Shown here: piece after piece, positions 6,262 to 12,748 of the stretch | Numbering within the stretch: position 1 is the stretch's first letter | How the letters are laid out: every line of letters begins with the position of its first letter | DNA from: SIG480 sp045586595 | GTDB taxonomy: Bacteria; Bacillota; Clostridia; Oscillospirales; JAAYXM01 | NCBI GenBank assembly: GCA_045586595.1 | Contig: JAZNAQ010000007.1 | Span: 1 to 34,279 of the forward strand | DNA length: 34,279 bases | Direction: 5' to 3' | The notes under the pieces: model-generated | What the model saw: the letters and a program-made list of their open reading frames with translations, nothing else | The model's database searches: none | What the model was told of the DNA's origin: nothing | Translations under genes and position numbers: made by a program

Positions 6262-7677
6262 ATGGAAAACTTAGAGCAAATCTTATTGAGTGTGATGGGA
6301 GCAATCAATACATACATGGCAGACTATGTTCTTATTGTTCTGCTTGTTGCTATTGGTTTGTATTTCACAATCAGAACTCGCTTTGTGCAGATTCGCTGCT
6401 TTGGAGAAGGTATGAAGAAAGTATTTGGCGATTTCTCTTTGAAGGGGAAGAAGCAAAATAGCGGGATGAGTTCTTTTCAGGCACTTGCTACTGCTATAGC
6501 CGGCCAGGTTGGTACGGGTAACATCGTCGGTGCTTCCGGTGCGATTCTGACGGGTGGCCCGGGCGCGATTTTCTGGATGTGGATTATCGCTTTCCTCGGT
6601 ATGGCGACAATCTACGCCGAAGCAGTTCTCGCACAGGAGACAAGGGTTATAGACGCTGACGGCACTGTTCACGGCGGACCTATTTATTACATCAAGCGCG
6701 CGTTTGGCGGCAAGTTCGGTAAATTCCTTGCGGGCTTCTTTGCTATTGCGACAGTAATTTCGCTGGGCTTTATCGGAGGTATGGTTCAGTCTAACTCAAT
6801 CGGCGCTACAATCAATACAGCGTTTGGTATACCGACATGGGTAACAGGTCTCATTATTGCTGTTGTAGTAGGCTTTATCATTATCGGCGGTGCCCGGAGA
6901 ATAGCTGCAACTGCAGAAAAAATCGTTCCGATTATGGCACTTCTTTACATTGTTGGCAGTCTTGTGGTGCTTGCTGTTAACATTACAAGGCTCCCTGAAG
7001 CGGTTGCTATGATTTTTAGGTTTGCATTTAAGCCGCAGGCGCTCATCGGCGGTTTTGTCGGGACTGCTCTTAAAACAGCTATCAGCCAGGGCGCAAAGCG
7101 CGGCCTCTTCTCAAATGAAGCAGGTATGGGCTCAACACCCCATGCACACGCAATGGCAAATGTTAAAACACCGCACGACCAGGGTGTTGTAGCAATGATT
7201 GGTGTGTTCCTCGATACATTTGTTGTTCTTACCATGACGGCTCTGGTTGTTATTACCTGCACATGCACAGCGGGTGCACCGCTCGCAGGGGCGGATGGGG
7301 CATCTTACGCATCAATGATTGCAGCAGCTGGAATCGATAAAACAAATGTTGCACAGCTGTCTTTCGGAAGTGTGTTCGGCACATGGCTCGGTAATGCGTA
7401 TGTTGCTGTTTGCCTCATGTTCTTTGCATTCACAACAATTATCAGCTGGAACCTTTTCGGAAAGATTAACTTCAACTATCTCTTTGGCAAAAAGTCAACC
7501 ATTCTTTATTCAATAATCGCGATTGTGTTCGTGTTTATGGGCTCTGTTGTTCAGGAGAATGAGCTTGTTTGGCTGACACAGGATACATTCAATCAGTTTA
7601 TGGTTCTGCCAAACGTAATTGCTCTTGCAGCACTCTCTAAAATCGTTGTAAAATCAAGCCGTAATGAACTCAAATAA
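6262..7677 (+). CDS. Alanine/glycine:sodium symporter (AGCS family)
   Basis: A 471-residue inner membrane transporter that imports alanine or glycine with Na+. It has about ten to eleven hydrophobic helices. The family signature SFQALATAIAGQVGTGNIVG is at about 71-90, followed by GGPGAIFWMW, and later SQGAKRGLFSNEAGMGSTPHAH. The frame remains open upstream to 6118, but that part overlaps the riboswitch; ATG 6262 with AGGAGG at 6249-6254 is the real start. The glycine switch upstream argues that glycine is a substrate. A terminator hairpin overlaps the stop codon. A proline-type symporter follows under its own promoter. Confidence 0.95.
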   Translation: MENLEQILLSVMGAINTYMADYVLIVLLVAIGLYFTIRTRFVQIRCFGEGMKKVFGDFSLKGKKQNSGMSSFQALATAIAGQVGTGNIVGASGAILTGGPGAIFWMWIIAFLGMATIYAEAVLAQETRVIDADGTVHGGPIYYIKRAFGGKFGKFLAGFFAIATVISLGFIGGMVQSNSIGATINTAFGIPTWVTGLIIAVVVGFIIIGGARRIAATAEKIVPIMALLYIVGSLVVLAVNITRLPEAVAMIFRFAFKPQALIGGFVGTALKTAISQGAKRGLFSNEAGMGSTPHAHAMANVKTPHDQGVVAMIGVFLDTFVVLTMTALVVITCTCTAGAPLAGADGASYASMIAAAGIDKTNVAQLSFGSVFGTWLGNAYVAVCLMFFAFTTIISWNLFGKINFNYLFGKKSTILYSIIAIVFVFMGSVVQENELVWLTQDTFNQFMVLPNVIALAALSKIVVKSSRNELK

Positions 7678-7711
7678 GTGAATTTTTCTCATTAGCACTA
7701 TTTGCTTTTTT
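7671..7711 (+). terminator. Terminator overlapping the symporter stop codon
   Basis: CAAATAAGTG (7671-7680) pairs with CACTATTTG (7696-7704) with one bulged base, followed by C and six T. The 5' arm contains the last codons and TAA of the symporter gene, and the T-run overlaps the next promoter. Confidence 0.55.
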
Positions 7712-7729
7712 GTCACTTTATGGTATACT
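7702..7729 (+). promoter_or_regulatory. Promoter for the putP-like gene
   Basis: TTGCTT (7702-7707), 16 bases, TATACT (7724-7729) with TGG immediately before it (extended -10). TTGTCA at 7710-7715 paired with TATAAA at 7731-7736 is a weaker alternative. Confidence 0.5.
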
Positions 7730-7765
7730 ATATAAAATAAACTAAAGTAAGGGGTTTTATTTTTC

Positions 7766-9223
7766 ATGACTGAAGTTTTGGTGTTTTCCATCTATCTTGT
7801 TTTCATGCTTGGGATAGGAGTGTTTTTCTTTTTTAAAGACCGCAACGGCGGAGAAAAAACATTCTTTTTAGGCGGAAGGCAAATGGGGCCGTGGGTTTCG
7901 GCATTATCCGCCGGCGCATCAGATATGAGTGCGTGGGTGCTGATGGGGCTTCCTACAGCTATTTATGCTGCAGGCCTTGGACAGGTATGGGTTTCTGTTG
8001 GACTTGCAATAGGTTATACTGTTAGCTGGCTCGTGCAGGCACCTCGTCTCCGCAAATTTTCAATCGTTGCCAACGATTCCATTACAATTCCGCAGTATCT
8101 CACGAATAGATTCCTCTCTAAATCGCGTGCGTTACAAATCCTTTGTGCAATAGTATTTCTTGTTGCGTACACGGTTTACTGTGCATCAAGTATCAAGGCA
8201 TGCGGAACGCTGTTTAATACAGTTCTTGGTATTGATGCTACTTATGCAATGTACATAGCTGCAGCAATAATTATAGGATATACCTTCCTTGGAGGATTTT
8301 CTGCGGTTTGCTGGACAGACTTTTTTCAGGGACTACTCATTCTTGGTGCAATGTTTATAGCTCCTATATTTGCGGCATTTGTTCTTGATGCGCCGACTAT
8401 GGCAACTAATATGACGTTGCTTGAGTCAACTTTCTGGAACCCGTTGGCAAGCTGGAAGGAAATTGTTTCCGGACTTGCATGGGGGCTTGGCTACTTCGGT
8501 ATGCCGCACATTATTATTCGTTTTATGTCTCTTCGTTCGCAGAAAGAGCTTAAGAAGTCTGCAAAAATCGGTATTTCATGGACGGTCCTCATTGTTCTTT
8601 TTGCTGCAATTATTGGCATTGTAGGCCGACTCTTCCTCGGTTACAATGAAACAATTAATGCAAATGAACTCGTATTTATTGAGATGGTCAGAAAAATATT
8701 CCCGCCGATTATTTCGGGCATTCTTCTCTCTGCAATTCTTGCTGCATCCATGAGCACTGCAGACAGCCAGCTTCTTGCAGCTTCTTCGGCTTTTGCAAGT
8801 GATGTTTATAAGCCAGTTTTAAGAAAGAATCAAGCGGGAGATAAAGAGCTTCTTTGGGTTGGGCGTTTTGTTGTTCTTGCAGTTGCTGTTATTGCGCTGA
8901 TTATTGCCGCAAACCCTGCCTCTGCATCAATTATGGGGCTCGTTTCAAATGCATGGGGCGTTTTTGGTGCTGCATTCGGTCCGACCATTATGTTATCCCT
9001 TTTCTGGAAACGATTTAATTTTACCGGTGCAGTAGCAGGTATTCTTACAGGCGCGGTTGTAGATATAGGTTGGCTTGTGTTCCTTGCTGATACGGGTATT
9101 TATGAAATTCTGCCCGGTTTTGTTGCAAGCTTCATTATAGCCGTTGTTGTAGCTCTTCTTACAAAGAAACCGTCTGAAGAAATTGAAAAACTCTTTGATG
9201 ATGCAGTAGCATACGATGAGTAA
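7766..9223 (+). CDS. putP: Sodium/proline symporter (SSS family, PutP-like)
   Basis: A 485-residue membrane transporter with about thirteen helices. FFLGGRQMGPWVSALSAGAS and DMSAWVLMGLP at about 33-63 match PutP, including the Na+/proline-site Asp and Ser of the SDMS block near residue 53. SAILAASMSTADSQLL is the second Na+-site block. Length and order match PutP rather than PanF or sugar symporters, though substrate calls within this family are only moderately safe. The ribosome binding site is weak (AAGGGG). It has its own promoter and ends at a bidirectional terminator. With the glycine/alanine symporter just upstream it forms an amino-acid uptake block. Confidence 0.93.
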   Translation: MTEVLVFSIYLVFMLGIGVFFFFKDRNGGEKTFFLGGRQMGPWVSALSAGASDMSAWVLMGLPTAIYAAGLGQVWVSVGLAIGYTVSWLVQAPRLRKFSIVANDSITIPQYLTNRFLSKSRALQILCAIVFLVAYTVYCASSIKACGTLFNTVLGIDATYAMYIAAAIIIGYTFLGGFSAVCWTDFFQGLLILGAMFIAPIFAAFVLDAPTMATNMTLLESTFWNPLASWKEIVSGLAWGLGYFGMPHIIIRFMSLRSQKELKKSAKIGISWTVLIVLFAAIIGIVGRLFLGYNETINANELVFIEMVRKIFPPIISGILLSAILAASMSTADSQLLAASSAFASDVYKPVLRKNQAGDKELLWVGRFVVLAVAVIALIIAANPASASIMGLVSNAWGVFGAAFGPTIMLSLFWKRFNFTGAVAGILTGAVVDIGWLVFLADTGIYEILPGFVASFIIAVVVALLTKKPSEEIEKLFDDAVAYDE

Positions 9224-9230
9224 CTAAAAA

Positions 9231-9271
9231 GAAAAACCGACCTTCGGAATAATGCCGGAGGTCGTTTTTTT
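9231..9271. terminator. Bidirectional terminator between putP and the SSB-like gene
   Basis: CGACCTTCGG pairs with CCGGAGGTCG (one mismatch), with an A-run before and eight T after. It can serve both the plus-strand putP and the minus-strand gene ending at 9274. Confidence 0.88.
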
Positions 9272-9273
9272 GT

Positions 9274-9888
9274 TTACTCAAATGATGCATCTTCAATAGC
9301 GGATACCGATACTTCGTATGTAGTTCTGACGGTTTCGACTCCGTCTATAAGTTTTGTGTATTCTCTGCTTTGGACACGCCCGTATATCGTTATAACATCG
9401 CCGGTTTGAAATGTGCCGGCAGCTCTTGCGTTGCGGCCCCAGACAATGAGCGGCAAATAGTCGCTACGTCCGTATTTTCTGTTTATGGCAAGCATTATAT
9501 CACATATTTCGCGGCCCAAGGGTGTTTTTCTGTAAACAGGGTTTTTGCATATAGTTCCCGTTAGGTGCAGAGTGTTTTCATAAGTGTCGTCTTCGCATAG
9601 CTCAAGCTCCTTTACGAATGCAGATATAATGAGCTTATTCCTGTTTTCTGTCTTTTGATTAAACGAGCGAAGCTCGCTTCTTGTGGCAATAAAGCTACCT
9701 CGTGTGAGTGCATATTCTTCAAGGAAAGTATCTTTGATGAGAACATTAATTATATCGTATGTACCGGAAAGCCGTCGGGTTTCGAGCTTGAATGTATAAA
9801 AAAGACACCCGTGCGACTCGTGTGAATATTCTATTTCGCTTGCTATGCGCCCGCTGAGATAGAGAATGTTTTGAGAAGAATTTTCCAT
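9274..9888 (-). CDS. SSB-like protein with two OB folds
   Basis: 204 residues as read. The C-terminal half is a recognisable single-stranded-DNA-binding OB fold: NTLHLTGTICKNPVYRKTP, then CDIMLAINRKYG, LPLIVWGRNA and TGDVITIYGRVQSREY. The N-terminal half repeats the same plan more loosely: NILYLSGRIASEIEYSHES, FYTFKLETRR, and a final strand near SFIATRSEL. It looks like a duplicated OB protein rather than a standard SSB; the acidic DDDIPF-type tail that recruits SSB partners is absent. The frame begins with GTG at 9897, but GGGGTGA there looks like the ribosome binding site for ATG 9888. An unknown gene lies upstream on the same strand. The role in DNA binding is inference. Confidence 0.85.
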   Translation of the reverse strand: MENSSQNILYLSGRIASEIEYSHESHGCLFYTFKLETRRLSGTYDIINVLIKDTFLEEYALTRGSFIATRSELRSFNQKTENRNKLIISAFVKELELCEDDTYENTLHLTGTICKNPVYRKTPLGREICDIMLAINRKYGRSDYLPLIVWGRNARAAGTFQTGDVITIYGRVQSREYTKLIDGVETVRTTYEVSVSAIEDASFE

Positions 9889-9953
9889 TTTAGTCACCCC
9901 ATATCATAAGTCTTACTTAAGTGTATTTGCAAGCAATAGAAAATATGACAAGC

Positions 9954-10433
9954 CTAAAGGTCAAACGTAAGAGTTGAAATGTCTTCGGGGGGAATGCCGA
10001 TAACAAGAAGTGTTGCAATTATTCCGAGGATTTCGTCACAGTTTTCTCCATGTCTTACATTAACAATAAATTCTTGCTCACTGACCGTGTTTCCACATAG
10101 TGTTGGTATACTTCTCTGAATTGAAACTGCAAGATGTTCTCCTATAAGGCTTGAGGCGGTAACGGTGTTTTTTCGGCGAAGACCGTATGAAATTACACTC
10201 TCGGCAAGGATAGGCGAAAGTTCGCCTGCATTCATACAATCCGGAACGATGAGGGTTTTGGATGCGAAGGTTTCGTTATATATAGGCGGTGGGTTGCCAA
10301 TGAGAACACTATCAAACACGTCGCCGCTTTCGGCAAGTCTTATTCCAAACTCCGGGTGTGAGAGTTCCCCTAATACCTTTTTGAGTGTAAATATGAGACG
10401 GTTGTTCTTTTCGGAAACACCGATAATTGACAT
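9954..10433 (-). CDS. Hypothetical protein, unknown function
   Basis: 159 residues, soluble, alternating hydrophobic strands and helices that look like an alpha/beta fold (VLIGNPPPIY, TLIVPDCM, FIVNVRHGENCDEILGIIATLLVIGIPPEDISTLTF). No catalytic motif or membrane segment stands out. AGAGGTG before the ATG supports the start. It is divergent from pepF and lies upstream of the SSB-like gene with a 65-base gap, so the two may be cotranscribed. I do not recognise the family. Confidence 0.82.
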   Translation of the reverse strand: MSIIGVSEKNNRLIFTLKKVLGELSHPEFGIRLAESGDVFDSVLIGNPPPIYNETFASKTLIVPDCMNAGELSPILAESVISYGLRRKNTVTASSLIGEHLAVSIQRSIPTLCGNTVSEQEFIVNVRHGENCDEILGIIATLLVIGIPPEDISTLTFDL

Positions 10434-10446
10434 TACAAAACACCTC

Positions 10447-10476
10447 TTGCATATTTATTTTCATGTGTGTTATGAT
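10447..10476 (+). promoter_or_regulatory. Promoter for pepF
   Basis: TTGCAT (10447-10452), 18 bases, TATGAT (10471-10476) with TGT directly before it. It lies in the divergent gap with the minus-strand hypothetical gene and gives a leader of about 43 bases to the chosen pepF start. Confidence 0.55.
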
Positions 10477-10525
10477 TAGTAATATTAAAGAAAATTATCC
10501 AAGAAACATATGGGAGGTATTTGCG

Positions 10526-12319
10526 TTGCCTAAACCTTTAAAAAGAGTAGATATAGAAGAAAAATACAAATGGAAGCTTGAAGATATTTTCAAGTCTGAT
10601 GATGAGTGGGAAGAGGCAGTGGCAGCTGTTAAGGCTCGAGCAAAAACCTTTTCGCTATACAAAGGGCATGTTACAGAGTCTTATGATACACTGCTCTCTG
10701 CTCTTTTAATGCTTGATGAAATAGGCGATGAGCTTCTTTCCATAACGGCATATGCAAACATGCGGCGGGATGAAGATAACGAAAATTCAAAATACCGTGC
10801 AATGGCAGACCGAGCGGGTGATATAAGCAGTGATATTTCTACTATATGCTCTTTTTTTGAGCCTGAGCTTATATGTGCAGGGCGTGAAAGGTTAAATGAC
10901 CTTACATCAAAGAAACCTGAGCTTTCTGTATACAAACAGTTTTTTGACAACTTGTTTCGAGAGGCTGAGCATATTCTCGATGAGAAGGGCGAGAGACTTC
11001 TTGCTATATCTTCGCCGATGGGCGAGGCGGCTTCTGACATATTTTCAGCAATGAATGATGCAGACTTGAAGTTTGGAAAAGTCATAAATGAGCAAGGCGA
11101 AGAAGAGGAGCTTACACACAGCCGATATGCATTGTTCTTGGAAAGCGCAGACCAGGGCGTCAGAAAAGAAGCATATAAAGAGATGTACAACCAATATAAA
11201 AAGTATAAAAACACATTTGCTGCGATGTATGCGGGAAGTGTAAAAAGTGACCTTTTCTACGCAAAAGCCCGTGGCTTTGAGTCAACCATTGCTATGCGCC
11301 TTTCTGACAGTTTTGTTCCCGGTGATGTTTACACAAGGCTCATATCAGATGTGGACGACGGCATTTCGGAACTTTCGGAGTATTTAGAGCTTCGTAAGCA
11401 AGCTCTCGGCCTTTCTGAACTTAATATGTATGACCTTTACACACCAATCGTCTGTGAGGATAAAGAAAGTATCCCTTATGAGAAAGCTTGTGAGCTTGTT
11501 CTTAGTGCGGTGAGACCTCTTGGTGAGGAGTATGTAAACGATATGCGCCGCGCGTTCTCTGAGCGTTGGGTGGACGTTTATGAAAACAGAGGTAAAACAT
11601 CGGGAGCTTACTCCTGGGGGGATAACAGGACACACCCGTATGTGCTTATGAACTATCAGGGAAGCATTGAAGATGTATTTACACTTGCGCATGAGATGGG
11701 GCACGCTATGCACTCATACTATACAAATAAAACCCAGCCTTCGGTATACCGTAACTATAAAATCTTTGTAGCAGAGGTTGCGAGCACCGTTAACGAAAAC
11801 CTTTTGCTTGAGTTCCTCCTGAAAGATGCCGAGGGTGTGCGGCGAGCATATCTTCTGGGCAGAAAAGCAGAGGCTATACGCACAACTTTTTACAGACAGA
11901 CAATGTTTGCTGAGTTTGAGCAGCGTGTACATGAAATGTATATGAACGGAACGCCGCTTACAGCCGAAACGCTCTGCTCTGTATACGGAGAGATAAATAA
12001 AAAGTATTACGGAGAAGTTGCGGTTTGCGACGATGATATATCATACGAATGGGCAAGAATCCCTCACTTTTACACAAGCTTTTATGTGTATCAGTATGCC
12101 ACGGGGTACGCGGCGGCAACCCGCATTAAAAGTTTGGTTACCCAAAGCGCAAGCGGAGCAGAAGCCTATCTGGAGTTTCTTAAGAGTGGGAGCTCTGATT
12201 ATCCGATTAATTTGTTGAAGGCAACAGGGGTTGACCTGACGGACAGCGAGCCGGCAAGGAGTGTAATTTCCGATATGAGAAGCACAGTGCGTGAGCTTAA
12301 ATCGCTTTTGGACAAATAA
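10526..12319 (+). CDS. pepF: Oligoendopeptidase F (M3B metallopeptidase)
   Basis: A 597-residue cytosolic zinc oligopeptidase that cleaves short peptides. The catalytic HEMGH (HExxH) is at about 389-393, preceded by YQGSIEDVFTLA and followed by the third zinc ligand region (FVAEVASTVNE). The N-terminal helical lobe has the typical WKLEDIFKSDDEWE opening. The open frame extends upstream to 10427, but GGGAGG at 10512-10517 sits eight bases before TTG 10526, the family's normal N-terminus, so TTG is chosen. Length matches the family. Two very small genes, the second spoVM, follow downstream. Confidence 0.94.
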   Translation: MPKPLKRVDIEEKYKWKLEDIFKSDDEWEEAVAAVKARAKTFSLYKGHVTESYDTLLSALLMLDEIGDELLSITAYANMRRDEDNENSKYRAMADRAGDISSDISTICSFFEPELICAGRERLNDLTSKKPELSVYKQFFDNLFREAEHILDEKGERLLAISSPMGEAASDIFSAMNDADLKFGKVINEQGEEEELTHSRYALFLESADQGVRKEAYKEMYNQYKKYKNTFAAMYAGSVKSDLFYAKARGFESTIAMRLSDSFVPGDVYTRLISDVDDGISELSEYLELRKQALGLSELNMYDLYTPIVCEDKESIPYEKACELVLSAVRPLGEEYVNDMRRAFSERWVDVYENRGKTSGAYSWGDNRTHPYVLMNYQGSIEDVFTLAHEMGHAMHSYYTNKTQPSVYRNYKIFVAEVASTVNENLLLEFLLKDAEGVRRAYLLGRKAEAIRTTFYRQTMFAEFEQRVHEMYMNGTPLTAETLCSVYGEINKKYYGEVAVCDDDISYEWARIPHFYTSFYVYQYATGYAAATRIKSLVTQSASGAEAYLEFLKSGSSDYPINLLKATGVDLTDSEPARSVISDMRSTVRELKSLLDK

Positions 12320-12340
12320 ATAGGAATAGGACAACTCACC

Positions 12341-12349
12341 CATATATTA
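12341..12349 (+). promoter_or_regulatory. Possible sporulation (SigE/SigK-type) -10 element before the spoVM pair
   Basis: CATATATTA fits the CATAnnnTA pattern of mother-cell sigma factor -10 elements. spoVM is SigE-dependent in Bacillus subtilis. I cannot point to a convincing -35, so this is a weak candidate. Confidence 0.3.
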
Positions 12350-12397
12350 TTTCTTGCGTAAGATATAGTAAAAACGCAGGAAGGGCGGTGTGAAGCG

Positions 12398-12544
12398 ATG
12401 TGCCAAAGAAGTGGCAGCTTGTATGTGATATGTGCGATAGCCTTAGCTGCGGGGATTCTCTTTGGCGTGGTATTCCCGTCAAGCTTTCTTGTGTTCGTGC
12501 TATGCATATTGTTAATTGCAATAGGTGTTCTTATGCTGCTGTAA
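12398..12544 (+). CDS. 48-residue single-helix membrane peptide upstream of spoVM
   Basis: ATG 12398 to TAA 12542-12544, with GGGCGGTG at 12383-12390 as ribosome binding site. The peptide starts MCQRSGSLYVICAIALAAGI and is almost wholly hydrophobic afterwards, with a Pro-Ser-Ser turn in the middle and the end GVLMLL, so it would form one or two short membrane segments. Its stop is directly followed by the ribosome binding site of spoVM, 15 bases before that gene, suggesting translational coupling. Function unknown; a sporulation membrane role is suggested only by its neighbour. Confidence 0.65.
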   Translation: MCQRSGSLYVICAIALAAGILFGVVFPSSFLVFVLCILLIAIGVLMLL

Positions 12545-12559
12545 CGGAGGTGGAGTGTT

Positions 12560-12631
12560 GTGAAGGTAGTAGTTGTAAAAGCTCCTAAATCACTTGCGGG
12601 AATACTGAAAAAAATGTTCGGTATCAAGTAA
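12560..12631 (+). CDS. spoVM: Stage V sporulation protein SpoVM
   Basis: A 23-residue peptide, MKVVVVKAPKSLAGILKKMF followed by GIK, from GTG 12560 to TAA 12629-12631, with GGAGGTGG at 12547-12554 upstream. It lines up without gaps with Bacillus subtilis SpoVM: K2, K7, P9, K10, L12, G14, I15, M19 and G21 agree, including the Pro that shapes the amphipathic helix. SpoVM recognises the convex forespore membrane and anchors the coat ATPase SpoIVA during spore coat assembly. It is shorter than the 26-residue Bacillus form. A strong terminator follows. It shows that the organism is a spore-former or descends from one. Confidence 0.9.
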   Translation: MKVVVVKAPKSLAGILKKMFGIK

Positions 12632-12636
12632 TATAA

Positions 12637-12674
12637 AAACAAGTGCGGAAAAGTGTTTCCGCACTTGTTTAATT
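12637..12674 (+). terminator. Rho-independent terminator after spoVM
   Basis: A perfect 15-bp stem (12637-12651 with 12656-12670) around the loop AGTG, ending in a short T-run. It separates the pepF/spoVM unit from ftsK. Confidence 0.9.
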
Positions 12675-12677
12675 TAC

Positions 12678-12706
12678 TGGAAATTTTAAAAAATATGTGT
12701 TATACT
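12678..12706 (+). promoter_or_regulatory. Promoter for the ftsK-ygiQ-ruvCAB-glmM operon
   Basis: TGGAAA (12678-12683), 17 bases, TATACT (12701-12706) preceded by TGT (extended -10). TATAAT at 12706-12711 is an overlapping alternative. The leader to ATG 12749 is about 36 bases. Confidence 0.5.
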
Positions 12707-12748
12707 ATAATGGTGATTTTGTAAAAGTTCGTTTGAGAGGTTTTATAT

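Noticed and set aside
9903..9932. Minus-strand promoter (TTGCAA, 18 bases, TATGAT) for the SSB-like gene
   Set aside because: Transcription would start inside the ribosome binding site of the gene, so cotranscription with the upstream unknown gene is more likely.
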